Shown: in pieces, positions 26,117 through 36,214 of the stretch | How positions within the stretch are numbered: the first letter of the stretch is position 1 | Layout of the letters: each line of letters opens with the position of its first letter | Source of the DNA: CAZXWN01 sp964644695 [NCBI: uncultured bacterium] | Lineage (GTDB): Bacteria; UBP4; UBA4092 | Direction: 5' to 3' | NCBI GenBank assembly: GCA_964644695.1 | Contig: CAZXWN010000016.1 | Location: forward strand, 1 to 57,238 | DNA length: 57,238 nucleotides | The notes under the pieces: model-generated | The model's input: the letters and a program-made list of their open reading frames with translations, nothing else | Database searches by the model: none | Told to the model about the DNA's origin: nothing | Position numbers and translations under genes: made by a program

Positions 26117-28492
26117 TCAGGGTTTGATCAGGTAGAGATTGGGGAAATACGGGTTAATGGCACGGATTTTATCTGCCCATTGATGTGCCTGCATTTTGTC
26201 GCCCTTGATTTGCCAGTACAAACCAATACCCAGCATGGCATCAAGATCCCTGGGGTCTTTTTCTAAAAGCCGTTTTAACAAAGGCAGCGTTTCATCAATA
26301 CGGTCTGGAGGATTCCCCAACAAATTGAATAAACGGAAGACTGCCTCCCGCTGATAAGGGTCAATTGCCAGGGCCTGCCACAACAACTCTTCCGCATGTT
26401 TTTTATCCCCAATATCCACAAGTTTTACCGTGGGGAATAAAAACCGGGCCTCCATGAAATAAGGGTCATTCCGGTCAGCCTTCTTCCAAAGTTTGACAGC
26501 CTCTGCCTGTTTTCCTGACTCCCAAAGAAGAAGCCCTGCTCTAAACAATGATTCAGATGGTTTATAGACTTTTCCATCACCGTGATATTCCAAGGCCAGA
26601 CTTTTTACGGGAGGATAAATAAATCCTGCCATTCGGTAATGGGTAATAGCCAGTTCCGTAAAAGCTCGGGCAGATTGCTGGTCATTCATTTCAAGAGCAT
26701 TTCTCCGGAGCCATTCAGAAGCCTCCGCAAAATCATAATGAAGGTCGGAGTATTGCATATCACGCAGCGCCAGTTGATATTGGTGAACCGCCCCCAACAC
26801 ATCCCCTAACCGTACATAAGCCAATCCCAACTGATAGTGAGCCCGACCATTTCGGGGGTCAAGCCGCACGGCCTGATTTCCATATTTTGCAGCAAGATTC
26901 AAAGCCGCTGTAACACCCTCTTGCGAATCTGCCATTCGTAAATCTTCGGCCACCTGAAGATAATATTCCAATCTGTTTTTGGCATAATCCGCTTTCAAGG
27001 TCACCAGTATGGGCCAGGTCAACAGAAGCACACAAATACCCGTCAGAATCAGGGTCGCTTTCTCTTTTAAGGTCAGTGAATTTTGTTCCACAGTTGTTGG
27101 AGATTGGTTTGAAGGTTCCCATATTACCCAGACAGCAAAGAATATCCATGTTGCCGCCAGTGGAGCCACATGGAAAGGAAAGTCCACCAGAGATTGAATC
27201 AATACGCCCAGAACTCCCGCCAATATAGCGCTTCGGTCACCCAAAACAGAATCCGTTATCAAAGAGGATTTCCAGGCTCGCCGGATAAAGACAAACAAAA
27301 GCCAGCCCATGGCTGCAAAACCAATAAGACCCATTTCGGCCAGGACTTCCAGATATTCATTATGGGAATGATTGGTCAGTTTGGCCGTAGGTTCTAACTG
27401 GGTATTCGGATGCTGGTCAAAATATTCACCCTGCGCCAATGGAATCCAGTATTTGAAGGAACCCAGTCCACACCCCGTAATCGGATTATCCTTGAATAAA
27501 GTCCACGACCCGGCCCACATCCGGATCCGGTCATCCCGGAAATAAGTTTTTTTCTGTAACAAAGTATCATGAAGCCGTTGCGTAATAGATACACCTAAAG
27601 GATTCAGGGGATTTTTGAATGAGAGAATCCCGAACCCCACCATAAAAATCAAAGCTCCGGCAATAATTTGCCATCGGAATTTACGGATAAAGTCTTTCCA
27701 ACCGGTCTGAACAACACTTCGATAAAACAGGAGAAGAGCCCCTGCCAACACACCCAGCCAGACTCCACGAGACAGGGTCGCTAACAGGATAAATCCAAAC
27801 CACACCAGCAACAGGCCAGTAACAGGTTTGAACCATCGTTGCGTATAATGGCCATTTTTCCGAAGATACAGGAGGGCTGCACTGCATAACATGATAAAAC
27901 AGGCAACACCGTTATTATGCCCAATGGTGGCGGCCATTCGATTCCGGTCATCGGCCTGAGGAAGTAATCCCCACCAATAAAATTGAAGATGTTGACTGGT
28001 GGCCATTAAGGCAACGACGACACCTGTCAAAACCAGCCACCCGGAAAGACGGAGAACCTCTTCTCGTTTCCAATTCCTGTCATTGAGGATATATATCAAC
28101 AAAACACCCAAAACCAAAAGGGTCCAGCTCTCATAGTGATCCGGTAAAACATGAGAAAGGTTGGCAAGGATGGACAGGGTAGCAGCGACTACAAATAACA
28201 GGAGCGCACTCCCTACGGGCAAGGGTCTTAACCGGGTCTCGCGGGATAAAAGTTTACTGCAAAGAGTCAGGGCAAGCAGTACATAAACACTGATTTTGAA
28301 GAAGGCCTCTTTCATGACCAGATTGGTAAAAAGAGGAATCCAATGGGGGCGGCTGACGATATCAGGGCTTAATTCTTTAACGATAATATGCCCAGGTCCA
28401 CGAATCATTAATAACGGACAAACCACAAGTAACAGGAGGGCGACTAACAACCATCCTTTATTGATACGAGATATCCAGGCAATACGGTTCAT
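26117..28492 (-). CDS. O-antigen ligase / polymerase-like protein with C-terminal TPRs
   Basis: This 791-residue protein has about twelve transmembrane helices in the first 460 residues, then a soluble TPR region (about 500-791). The Wzy_C/O-antigen ligase signature is present in the large external loop: ITGCGLGSFKYWIP, then HNEYLEVLAEMGLIGFA. Such proteins polymerise or ligate glycans on the outer side of the inner membrane, or glycosylate exported proteins. Which of these applies here is not visible. It begins 41 bases after the FAD protein and is probably co-transcribed. No ribosome site is obvious. Confidence 0.85.
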   Translation of the reverse strand: MNRIAWISRINKGWLLVALLLLVVCPLLMIRGPGHIIVKELSPDIVSRPHWIPLFTNLVMKEAFFKISVYVLLALTLCSKLLSRETRLRPLPVGSALLLFVVAATLSILANLSHVLPDHYESWTLLVLGVLLIYILNDRNWKREEVLRLSGWLVLTGVVVALMATSQHLQFYWWGLLPQADDRNRMAATIGHNNGVACFIMLCSAALLYLRKNGHYTQRWFKPVTGLLLVWFGFILLATLSRGVWLGVLAGALLLFYRSVVQTGWKDFIRKFRWQIIAGALIFMVGFGILSFKNPLNPLGVSITQRLHDTLLQKKTYFRDDRIRMWAGSWTLFKDNPITGCGLGSFKYWIPLAQGEYFDQHPNTQLEPTAKLTNHSHNEYLEVLAEMGLIGFAAMGWLLFVFIRRAWKSSLITDSVLGDRSAILAGVLGVLIQSLVDFPFHVAPLAATWIFFAVWVIWEPSNQSPTTVEQNSLTLKEKATLILTGICVLLLTWPILVTLKADYAKNRLEYYLQVAEDLRMADSQEGVTAALNLAAKYGNQAVRLDPRNGRAHYQLGLAYVRLGDVLGAVHQYQLALRDMQYSDLHYDFAEASEWLRRNALEMNDQQSARAFTELAITHYRMAGFIYPPVKSLALEYHGDGKVYKPSESLFRAGLLLWESGKQAEAVKLWKKADRNDPYFMEARFLFPTVKLVDIGDKKHAEELLWQALAIDPYQREAVFRLFNLLGNPPDRIDETLPLLKRLLEKDPRDLDAMLGIGLYWQIKGDKMQAHQWADKIRAINPYFPNLYLIKP

Positions 28493-28533
28493 TGCTAATC
28501 ATTTTAGCACTGCTCCCGTACTGCCTGTTGATA

Positions 28534-31524
28534 TCAATCCATCAAATTATTCCACAGGGGCGCTGCTGTAGGACCGACAAACGGAGTCATGTCATAAGCA
28601 GCCATGCCATTGTTGGTTTTCATGACATACAGGGTTGCCGTAATCGGGTCATAACACACGTTCCCGGCCAGATTTGTATTCGGGTTTGTGGAGGGGAAAA
28701 GAGCCGCGCCTCTCAATACCGGATGATTTTCCGACCATTGATATATCAAAGCACCGTTAACGGTCGTGGAAACACCTGTCGAAAGGAGATAAGGTCCGGC
28801 ATCCAGATGAATCAGGGAACCCATATAATCTTCCATATTCTGCGCCACTAAAGACGTTCCTAATCCACTGACAAACCCCTCATTATTTACCGCAGAGAGT
28901 TGCCAGGAGCTCCCACTCTTCATAACCCGATACAGTTCACTCTGACTGCCTTTTAAGAGAAGAGAAGAAGCCGATTCTACGCCAACGCCATAGATTCCAT
29001 AACTGCCCACGGTAACAGAAGATAAATTAACCGTTTCCGATAACCCAAACTGCGCTCCATTTCCAGTGGTCAATACATGGAACCTGATATGGGATTCTGA
29101 ACTGGTAACAAATAATTTCGTTTCCGCTCCACTGCCCCAGGCTCGGACCACTCGGCCTGCATAGGAAGGAAGGCTGATTTGCGCCGCCAGAGAACAAGTG
29201 GCGGTTTCATTCGCCCACTGGTAGATACGGAATTGCGTACTGTCATAATTACAGGCGTAAATGACACCATCTGCCGCCACATCAAGAGACATCAGATTTC
29301 GGTATCCACCCATCAAACCGGTATTATCCAGTCGGCCTAAATCAGAACCGTCCACACTGTTCATAATGTGGATACTCTGAGTACTATCATTGGAAATCAG
29401 GAGATGTCGTGTTGTGGGATTGAATGCCATGTCCCGGCAATTATCTCCACTGGGCGTAAACCAGCTCGGCGGATTCCCTATCCGGTTTTCCACTGTCACA
29501 TCGTAATGCCGACTCCAACGAGCCATCATTTTTTGAATCGTTGTTTGAACGGGAGTATCCACTGACAATGTAATCGGTAACCGGTTAAAGGGGTCAAAGG
29601 CTTTATCAATAGTAACCGCTAACTGTTCTTTTTTAACCACGGAAGACGGCAGGAATTGACTGTTTTCAGCCCAACCCTGAGTACATCGTAATTGACGGAA
29701 ATACTGGATGGCTTTGAACAAGGGCATCCCGGCAGTCACATCTGTGTAATAGGGCGTAGATGTTTGGGGTTCCGGGCTTCCCGACAACTGCCATACGGCT
29801 CCAGCCAATGCATCACGCGTCAAACTTATTCCTGTTGTGTCCCAGATATATTGGGTGGTTAGGACATCCACGGCCAATGCCCGGCGCAGAGCCAACGCGC
29901 CATCATAATAGGTCATTGTGGCAGATGGATCAAAATAACAGGATTTCAACCAGCTGCTGGTAATGTCCCTTGCGCGAAGCGCCCCCGCCACCGATACCCT
30001 CTGGATAGGCTGATACGCCCAATATGTACTACTGACGTCTTTGAAGGGCATCAGCATGGAACCATAATTGAGCAGCACCTGCTGTAACTGACGAACATTG
30101 ACTTGTCGGGGCTGAATACTAGACTGACAGCTTAACGCCGCTGCTGCACCAGCCGCCTGACCGGTCAACATCACGATCGGTTGAAGACGGGTACTCCCAT
30201 TCACAATATGGCTTGCAGAAATGTTTTTATCACAAGCCATAAATCCGTCTTTACCTTCAGGAATCAGAGTACCATAGGGGATAGTGGGGCTTTGGCTGGC
30301 AGGATAATGCTCTCCCATATTACGATAAGGATTGTCCGCATCATTCACAAAAATAGCGTGGTGATGGTCAATAGAATAATCTCCCACGGCAATACTGGTC
30401 TTATAAAGTGGAGGGAGATTGTTGTCATACCGATTAACAACATCCTGTTGTCTGTAAGTGACCAGACCCTGCATTCTACGGGCTTCCCGAACATAGGGGA
30501 TATGAGGCAAATAGTCCGGAGTCTCATATTCATCCGTAGCTAAACCAATTTGAGGATGTCCATTCGTCTGAATGTAATAAAGAAATCCCAAGGTAATGTT
30601 CTTGGCTCTTTGTAGTGCAGTCTGTCTTGCGTAAGGAGTCATTTCATGTGGAATCACATCCGCATCATTCCCATGGAAGGGCCAATTGATCATATATTTG
30701 TTATTGGGGAGTTTCCCATAACTAATCATGGAAGCCCAGGTGTGAAGGGTGTGGTAATGAATCGTTGTATCGGTACACGGCTCCTTGAAACTTCCATCGT
30801 ATAGGGATGCGTCATAATCGGGAGGTTGAGGAATTAATGTAGTGGGTGTTCCATAATCTTTAAATACCGCACAGTAAGTCAGGTCCTGTACCAGCATATC
30901 CGTCGTATCTTCTGCGGCGGATTCACCAAAGGTAGATTTCGCATCACGTCCTAATCGGTAAGGGATTCCGGCCAGAGGAAGAAGGTCTCCATACTCAGTA
31001 CCATCCAGAGTGACATGGGCTCTGATTTCGACAGTATCCCCGGATGAAGTAACGATGACAGCACCCTTGATAGTATTTTGACTTTGGATAACACTGATAC
31101 AAGTCGAATTGTAGTAAGTCTGGATATTGCCCGTAGTCGAAACCAGTTGCTGCCAGGCCCAGTTCCCGGCTTTAGGTTCAAAACAAAATACGCTGACCCA
31201 GGCCCCAGTCTTAACAGCATTTGCATTCCCACCATAGTATTGTATTATTTTATTGTTTACATCCTTATAGATACCCGTTTCCAGAGTTCCTTGATTCCCA
31301 TCATAACAACTCACGGCAGCAGAACTCATCATGCCGCCCAGCCATGGCGTTTCTTCTACGAGGATAACCTTTACCCCCATCCGTCCGGCTTGAACGGCAG
31401 CCGCCGCACCTCCACAGCCACCCCCAACAACTAAAACATCCGTCGTAACAACACTATAGGTCCAGCCAAAACTGGTCAGAAGGAGAAATATAAGGGAGAC
31501 TATTAAACTCGATAGTTTCTTCAT
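28534..31524 (-). CDS. Exported FAD-dependent oxidoreductase with SLH-like modules and a propeller-like C-terminus
   Basis: This 996-residue protein starts with a signal peptide (MKKLSSLIVSLIFLLLTS). An FAD-binding domain follows (DVLVVGGGCGGAAAAVQAG), continuing to about residue 480 with GQAAGAAAALS; this is the FAD_oxidored family common in glycan-degrading gene sets. Two S-layer-homology-like modules follow: one around PFKDVSSTYWAYQPIQRVSV, the other around DVTAGMPLFKAIQYF with FLPSSVVKKEQLAV. The last 320 residues contain short repeats typical of beta-propellers (DMAFNPTTRHLLISNDST, SLDVAADGVIYACN). Substrate and electron acceptor are unknown. The SLH-like part could tether it to the cell surface. 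Confidence 0.82.
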   Translation of the reverse strand: MKKLSSLIVSLIFLLLTSFGWTYSVVTTDVLVVGGGCGGAAAAVQAGRMGVKVILVEETPWLGGMMSSAAVSCYDGNQGTLETGIYKDVNNKIIQYYGGNANAVKTGAWVSVFCFEPKAGNWAWQQLVSTTGNIQTYYNSTCISVIQSQNTIKGAVIVTSSGDTVEIRAHVTLDGTEYGDLLPLAGIPYRLGRDAKSTFGESAAEDTTDMLVQDLTYCAVFKDYGTPTTLIPQPPDYDASLYDGSFKEPCTDTTIHYHTLHTWASMISYGKLPNNKYMINWPFHGNDADVIPHEMTPYARQTALQRAKNITLGFLYYIQTNGHPQIGLATDEYETPDYLPHIPYVREARRMQGLVTYRQQDVVNRYDNNLPPLYKTSIAVGDYSIDHHHAIFVNDADNPYRNMGEHYPASQSPTIPYGTLIPEGKDGFMACDKNISASHIVNGSTRLQPIVMLTGQAAGAAAALSCQSSIQPRQVNVRQLQQVLLNYGSMLMPFKDVSSTYWAYQPIQRVSVAGALRARDITSSWLKSCYFDPSATMTYYDGALALRRALAVDVLTTQYIWDTTGISLTRDALAGAVWQLSGSPEPQTSTPYYTDVTAGMPLFKAIQYFRQLRCTQGWAENSQFLPSSVVKKEQLAVTIDKAFDPFNRLPITLSVDTPVQTTIQKMMARWSRHYDVTVENRIGNPPSWFTPSGDNCRDMAFNPTTRHLLISNDSTQSIHIMNSVDGSDLGRLDNTGLMGGYRNLMSLDVAADGVIYACNYDSTQFRIYQWANETATCSLAAQISLPSYAGRVVRAWGSGAETKLFVTSSESHIRFHVLTTGNGAQFGLSETVNLSSVTVGSYGIYGVGVESASSLLLKGSQSELYRVMKSGSSWQLSAVNNEGFVSGLGTSLVAQNMEDYMGSLIHLDAGPYLLSTGVSTTVNGALIYQWSENHPVLRGAALFPSTNPNTNLAGNVCYDPITATLYVMKTNNGMAAYDMTPFVGPTAAPLWNNLMD

Positions 31525-31636
31525 TATGGGGAAAAACCCTTTCTTAAATTTACACTAGAAGTATAGGATTTTCACGGTCATTCGTAAAGAATAAATAACC
31601 CCTGACATCCAACTTGCCGGCGAACCACATCACAAC

Positions 31637-31669
31637 AAAAACGGCCCTCCGGAATATCCAGAAGGCCGT
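31637..31669 (-). terminator. Terminator after the GHL10-like gene
   Basis: On the minus strand ACGGCC…CTGGA pairs with TCCGG…GGCCGT, followed by TTTT. It lies about 20 bases after the stop codon at 31690. Confidence 0.8.
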
Positions 31670-31689
31670 CAGGTTTTATCTAAGACAAA

Positions 31690-33159
31690 TTATTGGGCAT
31701 TGACCCGCTCACTCTCATTATTTAACCGGTCAAGGGCAGACACTGCAAACTTAGCACTGGGACTACCGGCTTCCGTCAGTGAGATGGTCAGGCTTGATTC
31801 CCGGGCAGGAATCACTTTTAACAAAGTATAAGTCGAATTCATTCTCTTATAAACAGCCCACCGGTAGGTCGATGAATCTAAAGAAGAACTCCATTGTAAC
31901 CGGTGGTTACCCAGGCTATCAACCGTCCATTGGACATTCTCCGGAGCGGCAGGAGCGGTATCTTCCTTCCAAGGCATGGCCGGTGTCAATGCCAGTCGTG
32001 GGAAACACGACATTCGGAAACTCTCCGCCAGACTATTATTTCTTACTAATGCTCGGGCACTATAAAAAACTATCCCCTGCGCACCTAATTCACGGGTGAC
32101 TTGGATCCTCCGGATTCCCTCTTGAATGGATGGAGCTTCGGCCGCCGGCCCACCTTGAACAATGTTGGATCCGGCATACACATGCCTGTTCTGAGTATTC
32201 TGTTCCATCCACCATTGCAAAATACGGCTATAACTTTGCTTCGGCGCATCAATGTTCCAGTAGATTTGGGGCGTCAAATAATCCACCCAACCTTCCTGTA
32301 ACCACTTCCTTGAATCCGAATATAAAGATTTATATGACTCTAACCCAGCAATTCCAGTGGGATAACCATTCTGCCAAATACCAAAAGGCGAAACACCAAA
32401 TTTAACCCAGAGTTTTTCTGCTTTGATAGTTTCCCCGACCTCTTTGATCATCTTGTTGACGTTATCTCGCCGCCAGTCATCTTTTCTTAAATTTCCACCC
32501 TGGCTGATATAAGCCTGATACTCTTTACTGTCATCAAACTCCAGACCCCGTTTGGGATAGGGATAGAAATAATCATCAAAATGAATACCGTCCACATCAT
32601 ACCGACTCACAATATCTGAAACAATCATTTTGATGTATTCCACAGATCCGTCAGCTCCCGGATTGATATATAAAGAACCACCGTACTCTTTCACTAGTTC
32701 AGGATGCGTTTTTGAAATGTGATTGCGTGCCTTTTGAGTCGTAGCAGTAACACCGGCCCGATAGGGATTCAACCAGGCATGGACTTCCAGCCCTCGTTCA
32801 TGTCCCGCATTAACCGCAAACGACAGTGGATCCCAAAGCGGTTGTGGGGCCTTCCCCTGAGTCCCCGTTAACCATGATGACCAAGGTTCATAAGTGGACT
32901 GATAAAGAGCATCGCCTTCGGGTCGTACTTGGAACATCACAGCATTTAAACGCAAGGAAGTGGCCTTATCCAGAATATCCAGGAGAGCTTTTTGCTGCAT
33001 GGCCGGAGAATCATTTTTATTCGGCCAATCAAGATTCCACACTGTGGTGATCCAGACAGCACGGAACTCCCTATCTGAGTTTTTGGCTGCCCACCCAAAC
33101 GATGTAAAACACCCCCAACACATCAACACACTCAACATAACAACAAATAACTTACGCAT
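31690..33159 (-). CDS. Exported GHL10/DUF187-type glycoside hydrolase
   Basis: This 489-residue protein has a signal peptide. The catalytic barrel starts with REFRAVWITTVWNLDWPNKN, the classic DUF187/GHL10 opening. Later segments NAVMFQVRPEGDALY, HAWLNPYR, VDGIHFDDYFYPYP and VDYLTPQIYWNI are all family landmarks. A fibronectin-like C-terminal domain (about residues 400-489) follows. Such enzymes act on peptidoglycan or other surface glycans outside the cytoplasm; the substrate here is not known. It lies downstream of the CE2-like esterase and ends at a good terminator. Confidence 0.88.
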   Translation of the reverse strand: MRKLFVVMLSVLMCWGCFTSFGWAAKNSDREFRAVWITTVWNLDWPNKNDSPAMQQKALLDILDKATSLRLNAVMFQVRPEGDALYQSTYEPWSSWLTGTQGKAPQPLWDPLSFAVNAGHERGLEVHAWLNPYRAGVTATTQKARNHISKTHPELVKEYGGSLYINPGADGSVEYIKMIVSDIVSRYDVDGIHFDDYFYPYPKRGLEFDDSKEYQAYISQGGNLRKDDWRRDNVNKMIKEVGETIKAEKLWVKFGVSPFGIWQNGYPTGIAGLESYKSLYSDSRKWLQEGWVDYLTPQIYWNIDAPKQSYSRILQWWMEQNTQNRHVYAGSNIVQGGPAAEAPSIQEGIRRIQVTRELGAQGIVFYSARALVRNNSLAESFRMSCFPRLALTPAMPWKEDTAPAAPENVQWTVDSLGNHRLQWSSSLDSSTYRWAVYKRMNSTYTLLKVIPARESSLTISLTEAGSPSAKFAVSALDRLNNESERVNAQ

Positions 33160-33206
33160 TATCTGACCATCCTCAAAGATAAAATTATGTAGAGATAACT
33201 ATTTAT

Positions 33207-34256
33207 TTACTTTTCAAGATATTCGCGGAGTATCGGAACCAGTTTATCGGCAATGCCACGATTCCCAATCTCGTTTGGATGAGTTCCGTCAATACTTCCT
33301 TTTTTAGGGTCCAACCATCCATCGGTTTTAATAAAGACAACCTTGGAGTCCTTATCCTTTGTCTGAATTTTAGTGATGGCATTCCGCCATTGTTCTTCAA
33401 ACATTCCCTTGAAGGGTTCCATGACCAAAATCCATGCCTGGGGATGATGACTTCGCAGCTGTTTCAGAAATGCGTAGGCATGAGTCTGAAAAACCAACGG
33501 GTCTGCCATGGGTTCCGAATCATTGGTCCCGAGATTCACCGTTATGATGGCTGGGTCTATTGGTTTACCATCCATCTGGTGTTTCTTAACGGTATTGTTG
33601 ATGCGGTCATAGGCTTTCGGAAGTGTGCCGACATCAGACATTTTGTACAAGTTATGTGACAGCCCAATCCCTGAGATGGCGGTAATAATGGGCTCGACAC
33701 CCAGATCCATTGCCGCCATATATCCATAGGTCAGACGACCATCCCCATTTTTATTGTTATAGGGGCCATGAACAGCAAATCCAGCGGTAATGGAGTCGCC
33801 AATAAATTCAATACTTTTAGCAGGGCGTGCCGGTGGAGGAAGTACCTTTTCACCGTCTTCAAGGATGAAACCCACCACTCTCATATATCCCCATCCACTC
33901 TCATTCTTTTTGGAAACAATCAGGGTATGTTCACCCTCCGAGAGAATGGAATCTGTCATTTCGAATTCAGTCGCAGTGCCCGGTTCATCGAATCGCCGCC
34001 AATCCTGATTATCAATTCTTATCCACCAGGTATTTTTCGTAGGTTCAAGTAACCTCATTTTGATACGGCGGCCCGTAAACTTAACAACAATGGTAGTACC
34101 CGGCCAATCCAAATTAACTATGCTATTCTCTGAATAGACTCTGCCCCAGTATTGAATACGGGAGTCATTTGCCGGAACAAAGACAGTGGCCTCGGCAGGA
34201 ATCGCCAACCAAAGTAAACTCATCAGAATAAAACAAATCCACAATCCTCTACGCAT
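33207..34256 (-). CDS. CE2-like SGNH-hydrolase (acetyl esterase), exported
   Basis: I start at the ATG at 34256 (MRRGLWICF; 349 residues). AAGGAG lies seven bases upstream, whereas the in-frame ATG at 34271 abuts the previous stop and has no ribosome site. After the signal peptide comes a beta-sandwich of about 110 residues, as in carbohydrate esterase family 2. The SGNH domain follows: FIGDSITAGF (Ser155), VNLGTNDSEP and DGTHPN (Asp323, His326). It probably removes acetyl groups from extracellular polysaccharide. It is co-directional with the glycosidase 48 bases downstream. Confidence 0.87.
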   Translation of the reverse strand: MRRGLWICFILMSLLWLAIPAEATVFVPANDSRIQYWGRVYSENSIVNLDWPGTTIVVKFTGRRIKMRLLEPTKNTWWIRIDNQDWRRFDEPGTATEFEMTDSILSEGEHTLIVSKKNESGWGYMRVVGFILEDGEKVLPPPARPAKSIEFIGDSITAGFAVHGPYNNKNGDGRLTYGYMAAMDLGVEPIITAISGIGLSHNLYKMSDVGTLPKAYDRINNTVKKHQMDGKPIDPAIITVNLGTNDSEPMADPLVFQTHAYAFLKQLRSHHPQAWILVMEPFKGMFEEQWRNAITKIQTKDKDSKVVFIKTDGWLDPKKGSIDGTHPNEIGNRGIADKLVPILREYLEK

Positions 34257-34271
34257 GACAAACTCCTTCAT

Positions 34272-34598
34272 TTACTTTTTAATCAAAACCAATAATGTGG
34301 CCGCCAAAAACCAGGCACCTAAGGCCGTTAATACCGCGGGCACAGGCCGTATCTTATAACTCATGATATATAACACTGCGGCAAAACAAAGCCACACCGG
34401 AATAGACCAAACACTCCACCAGATGGTCTGTCTCATCTTTTCTACCTGACCGGATTGACTCATAAAAAAGAAGGTCGGCAAACTGATGATTGGGAAAAAC
34501 AGGAGTATTCCACCCAGGTAACTATATCGTGTTCCGGATAGCCAGAGAATGATTCCGGCAAATACACCACTCATCACAGCTTTCAAGATAATGTCCAT
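34272..34598 (-). CDS. Small membrane protein, DUF3147-like
   Basis: I start at the ATG at 34598 (MDIILKAVMSGVF; 108 residues); the frame is open nine codons further upstream. There are four hydrophobic segments. The opening helix and the segment GGILLFFPIISLPTFFFM resemble DUF3147 inner-membrane proteins, whose function is unknown. Its TAA directly abuts an ATG of the next frame (TAAATG), although the esterase more likely starts 15 bases on. The two are one transcription unit. Confidence 0.65.
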   Translation of the reverse strand: MDIILKAVMSGVFAGIILWLSGTRYSYLGGILLFFPIISLPTFFFMSQSGQVEKMRQTIWWSVWSIPVWLCFAAVLYIMSYKIRPVPAVLTALGAWFLAATLLVLIKK

Positions 34599-34749
34599 AA
34601 TGTAGATATTATAATGCAGGTACATCCCTGATGAATTTTATTTATCTTGCATGTGAATACCCAGCAACCCTCTCCAAAATTCAACCAAGGTATCATTGAC
34701 AAAGAAAGGTACCCGGTTTAGATTGGGGGGATACGAACAGGAGATTGTA

Positions 34750-36114
34750 ATGCCACGATATTGGATGATTATTTTAATCGGGATCCTGCTGGTCATAATC
34801 AGTGGTGCGAAACCGTCCGAATTCGGGCCCGAGATACCTGTTTGTATTGCGGATGGGAATCAGGGGTTCCCTGTTTCCGTAACCAATGGAGATTCAGGTT
34901 ATTTTGTAGTCTGGCAGGACAAACGGCAATCCAGTCTGGATATCTATGCCCAACACATTAACAGTAATGGCGAATCTTTGTGGCGTTCTGGCGGAATCTC
35001 TGTTTGTCAAAACCCGGGGAGGCAAGAGTACCCTCTGGCTGTTGAGGATGGACAAGGGGGCATCTTTGTAGTCTGGCAGGATATGCAGTCCAGAGACCGT
35101 TATTTTTATCTGCAGCACCTGACGGCAAAGGGCCATCGAAAGTGGGCCAACTCGGGTGTTCCCTTAACCAAAACCAGCCCCATGCAAGTTAAAGCATGGT
35201 TACTTCGTGATAAAACAGGAAACCTGTATCTTGCCTGGAAAGAAATATTTAAAACTCAAACTCGGTTTTTTCTAAATCGGATAAACACTGAAACAGGAAC
35301 GCTGGCCTGGAAAAAACCAATGCAAATATCCTCGACACCTCGAAGTAACGGGGATCCCAAATTTATCATGGATTATCCAGACCAAATAATCCTTTTGTAT
35401 CAAATCAAAGGGGTAGAAGAAAACAGTATTTATATTCAGAAAATCAGTCCCACCGGACAACGGAAGTGGGGTCCCTATGGCATTAAAGTAGCGGATACCC
35501 TCATGGATACTTCCTCTCTCTCAGCAGTACCTGACGGAACTGGGGGCGTGATTGTCGTTTGGGACAATCCAACAGATTATTATTACGGTGTTTATGCCCA
35601 GAGGTTTAACATGGACGGTATGACTCTCTGGGGAAACAATCCCATATTGGCAGGAACCGAACAAGAAGGGTTATTCTTCCCAATAGCAACATCTGACGGA
35701 CAGGGAGGTGTTTTGGTCGTGTGGAACATTGTCCGCCCCTCACAAAAAGAATGTGGACTGGGGATACAGGCTATCAACCGGGACGGCAGTTATAAGTGGA
35801 ATAAGAAATCCATTGAGGCTGTAAACCTGAAAGGCGACAGAATCACAGATTCACTCCTGACCCCGGATGGCAGTGGGGGCGCAATCATTGTATGGTCCGA
35901 TGACCGCAGAGGTAATTTTGACTTGTATCAACAGCATATTTCACTCACAGGCAAACTCATCTATCCATTAAACGGGTCTCCTCTGGTTATAGAGACCAGT
36001 CAACAAATTTACCCCCATATCATGTCCAGACCGAATGGTACAGGCTTGCTGTACTGGTGGGATTTTCGCCGGCAACAGTATGATATCTTTGCCCGAATAC
36101 TGAATACTGACTAA
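34750..36114 (+). CDS. Exported repeat protein, probable eight-bladed beta-propeller
   Basis: I start at the ATG at 34750 (MPRYWMIILIGILL; 454 residues) because AGGAG sits seven bases before it. An 18-codon upstream extension lacks a ribosome site. A signal peptide is followed by about eight repeats of 45-55 residues. Each has a V/I-V-W-x-D core and a strand ending in G-x-x-x-W, for example VVWQDKRQSSLDIYAQHINS, VVWDNPTDYYYGVYAQRFN and IVWSDDRRGNFDLYQQHIS. Acidic turns suggest calcium or ligand sites. No catalytic motif is visible. Similar proteins occur in surface or secreted sets of uncultured bacteria. Confidence 0.75.
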   Translation: MPRYWMIILIGILLVIISGAKPSEFGPEIPVCIADGNQGFPVSVTNGDSGYFVVWQDKRQSSLDIYAQHINSNGESLWRSGGISVCQNPGRQEYPLAVEDGQGGIFVVWQDMQSRDRYFYLQHLTAKGHRKWANSGVPLTKTSPMQVKAWLLRDKTGNLYLAWKEIFKTQTRFFLNRINTETGTLAWKKPMQISSTPRSNGDPKFIMDYPDQIILLYQIKGVEENSIYIQKISPTGQRKWGPYGIKVADTLMDTSSLSAVPDGTGGVIVVWDNPTDYYYGVYAQRFNMDGMTLWGNNPILAGTEQEGLFFPIATSDGQGGVLVVWNIVRPSQKECGLGIQAINRDGSYKWNKKSIEAVNLKGDRITDSLLTPDGSGGAIIVWSDDRRGNFDLYQQHISLTGKLIYPLNGSPLVIETSQQIYPHIMSRPNGTGLLYWWDFRRQQYDIFARILNTD

Positions 36115-36214
36115 TCAACTTTCCTTTACTATCAATTATTTACCTATGCTTCTAATACCAGTAATGCTAAAATGAGCCGTGGATATTTTAGACAAAAACG
36201 GAGGCGTGTCAATT

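Noticed and set aside
26100-26125. Terminator after the O-antigen-ligase-like gene (CCCTGA/TCAGGG)
   Set aside because: The stem is only six bases with a 15-base AT-rich loop and is not followed by a T-run.
31556-31620. Possible fourth copy of the dispersed hairpin repeat (TTCACGG near 31573)
   Set aside because: Only seven bases match and there is no paired arm.
34257-34271. Earlier esterase start at 34271
   Set aside because: It abuts the preceding stop codon without a ribosome site, while AAGGAG sits correctly before the ATG at 34256.
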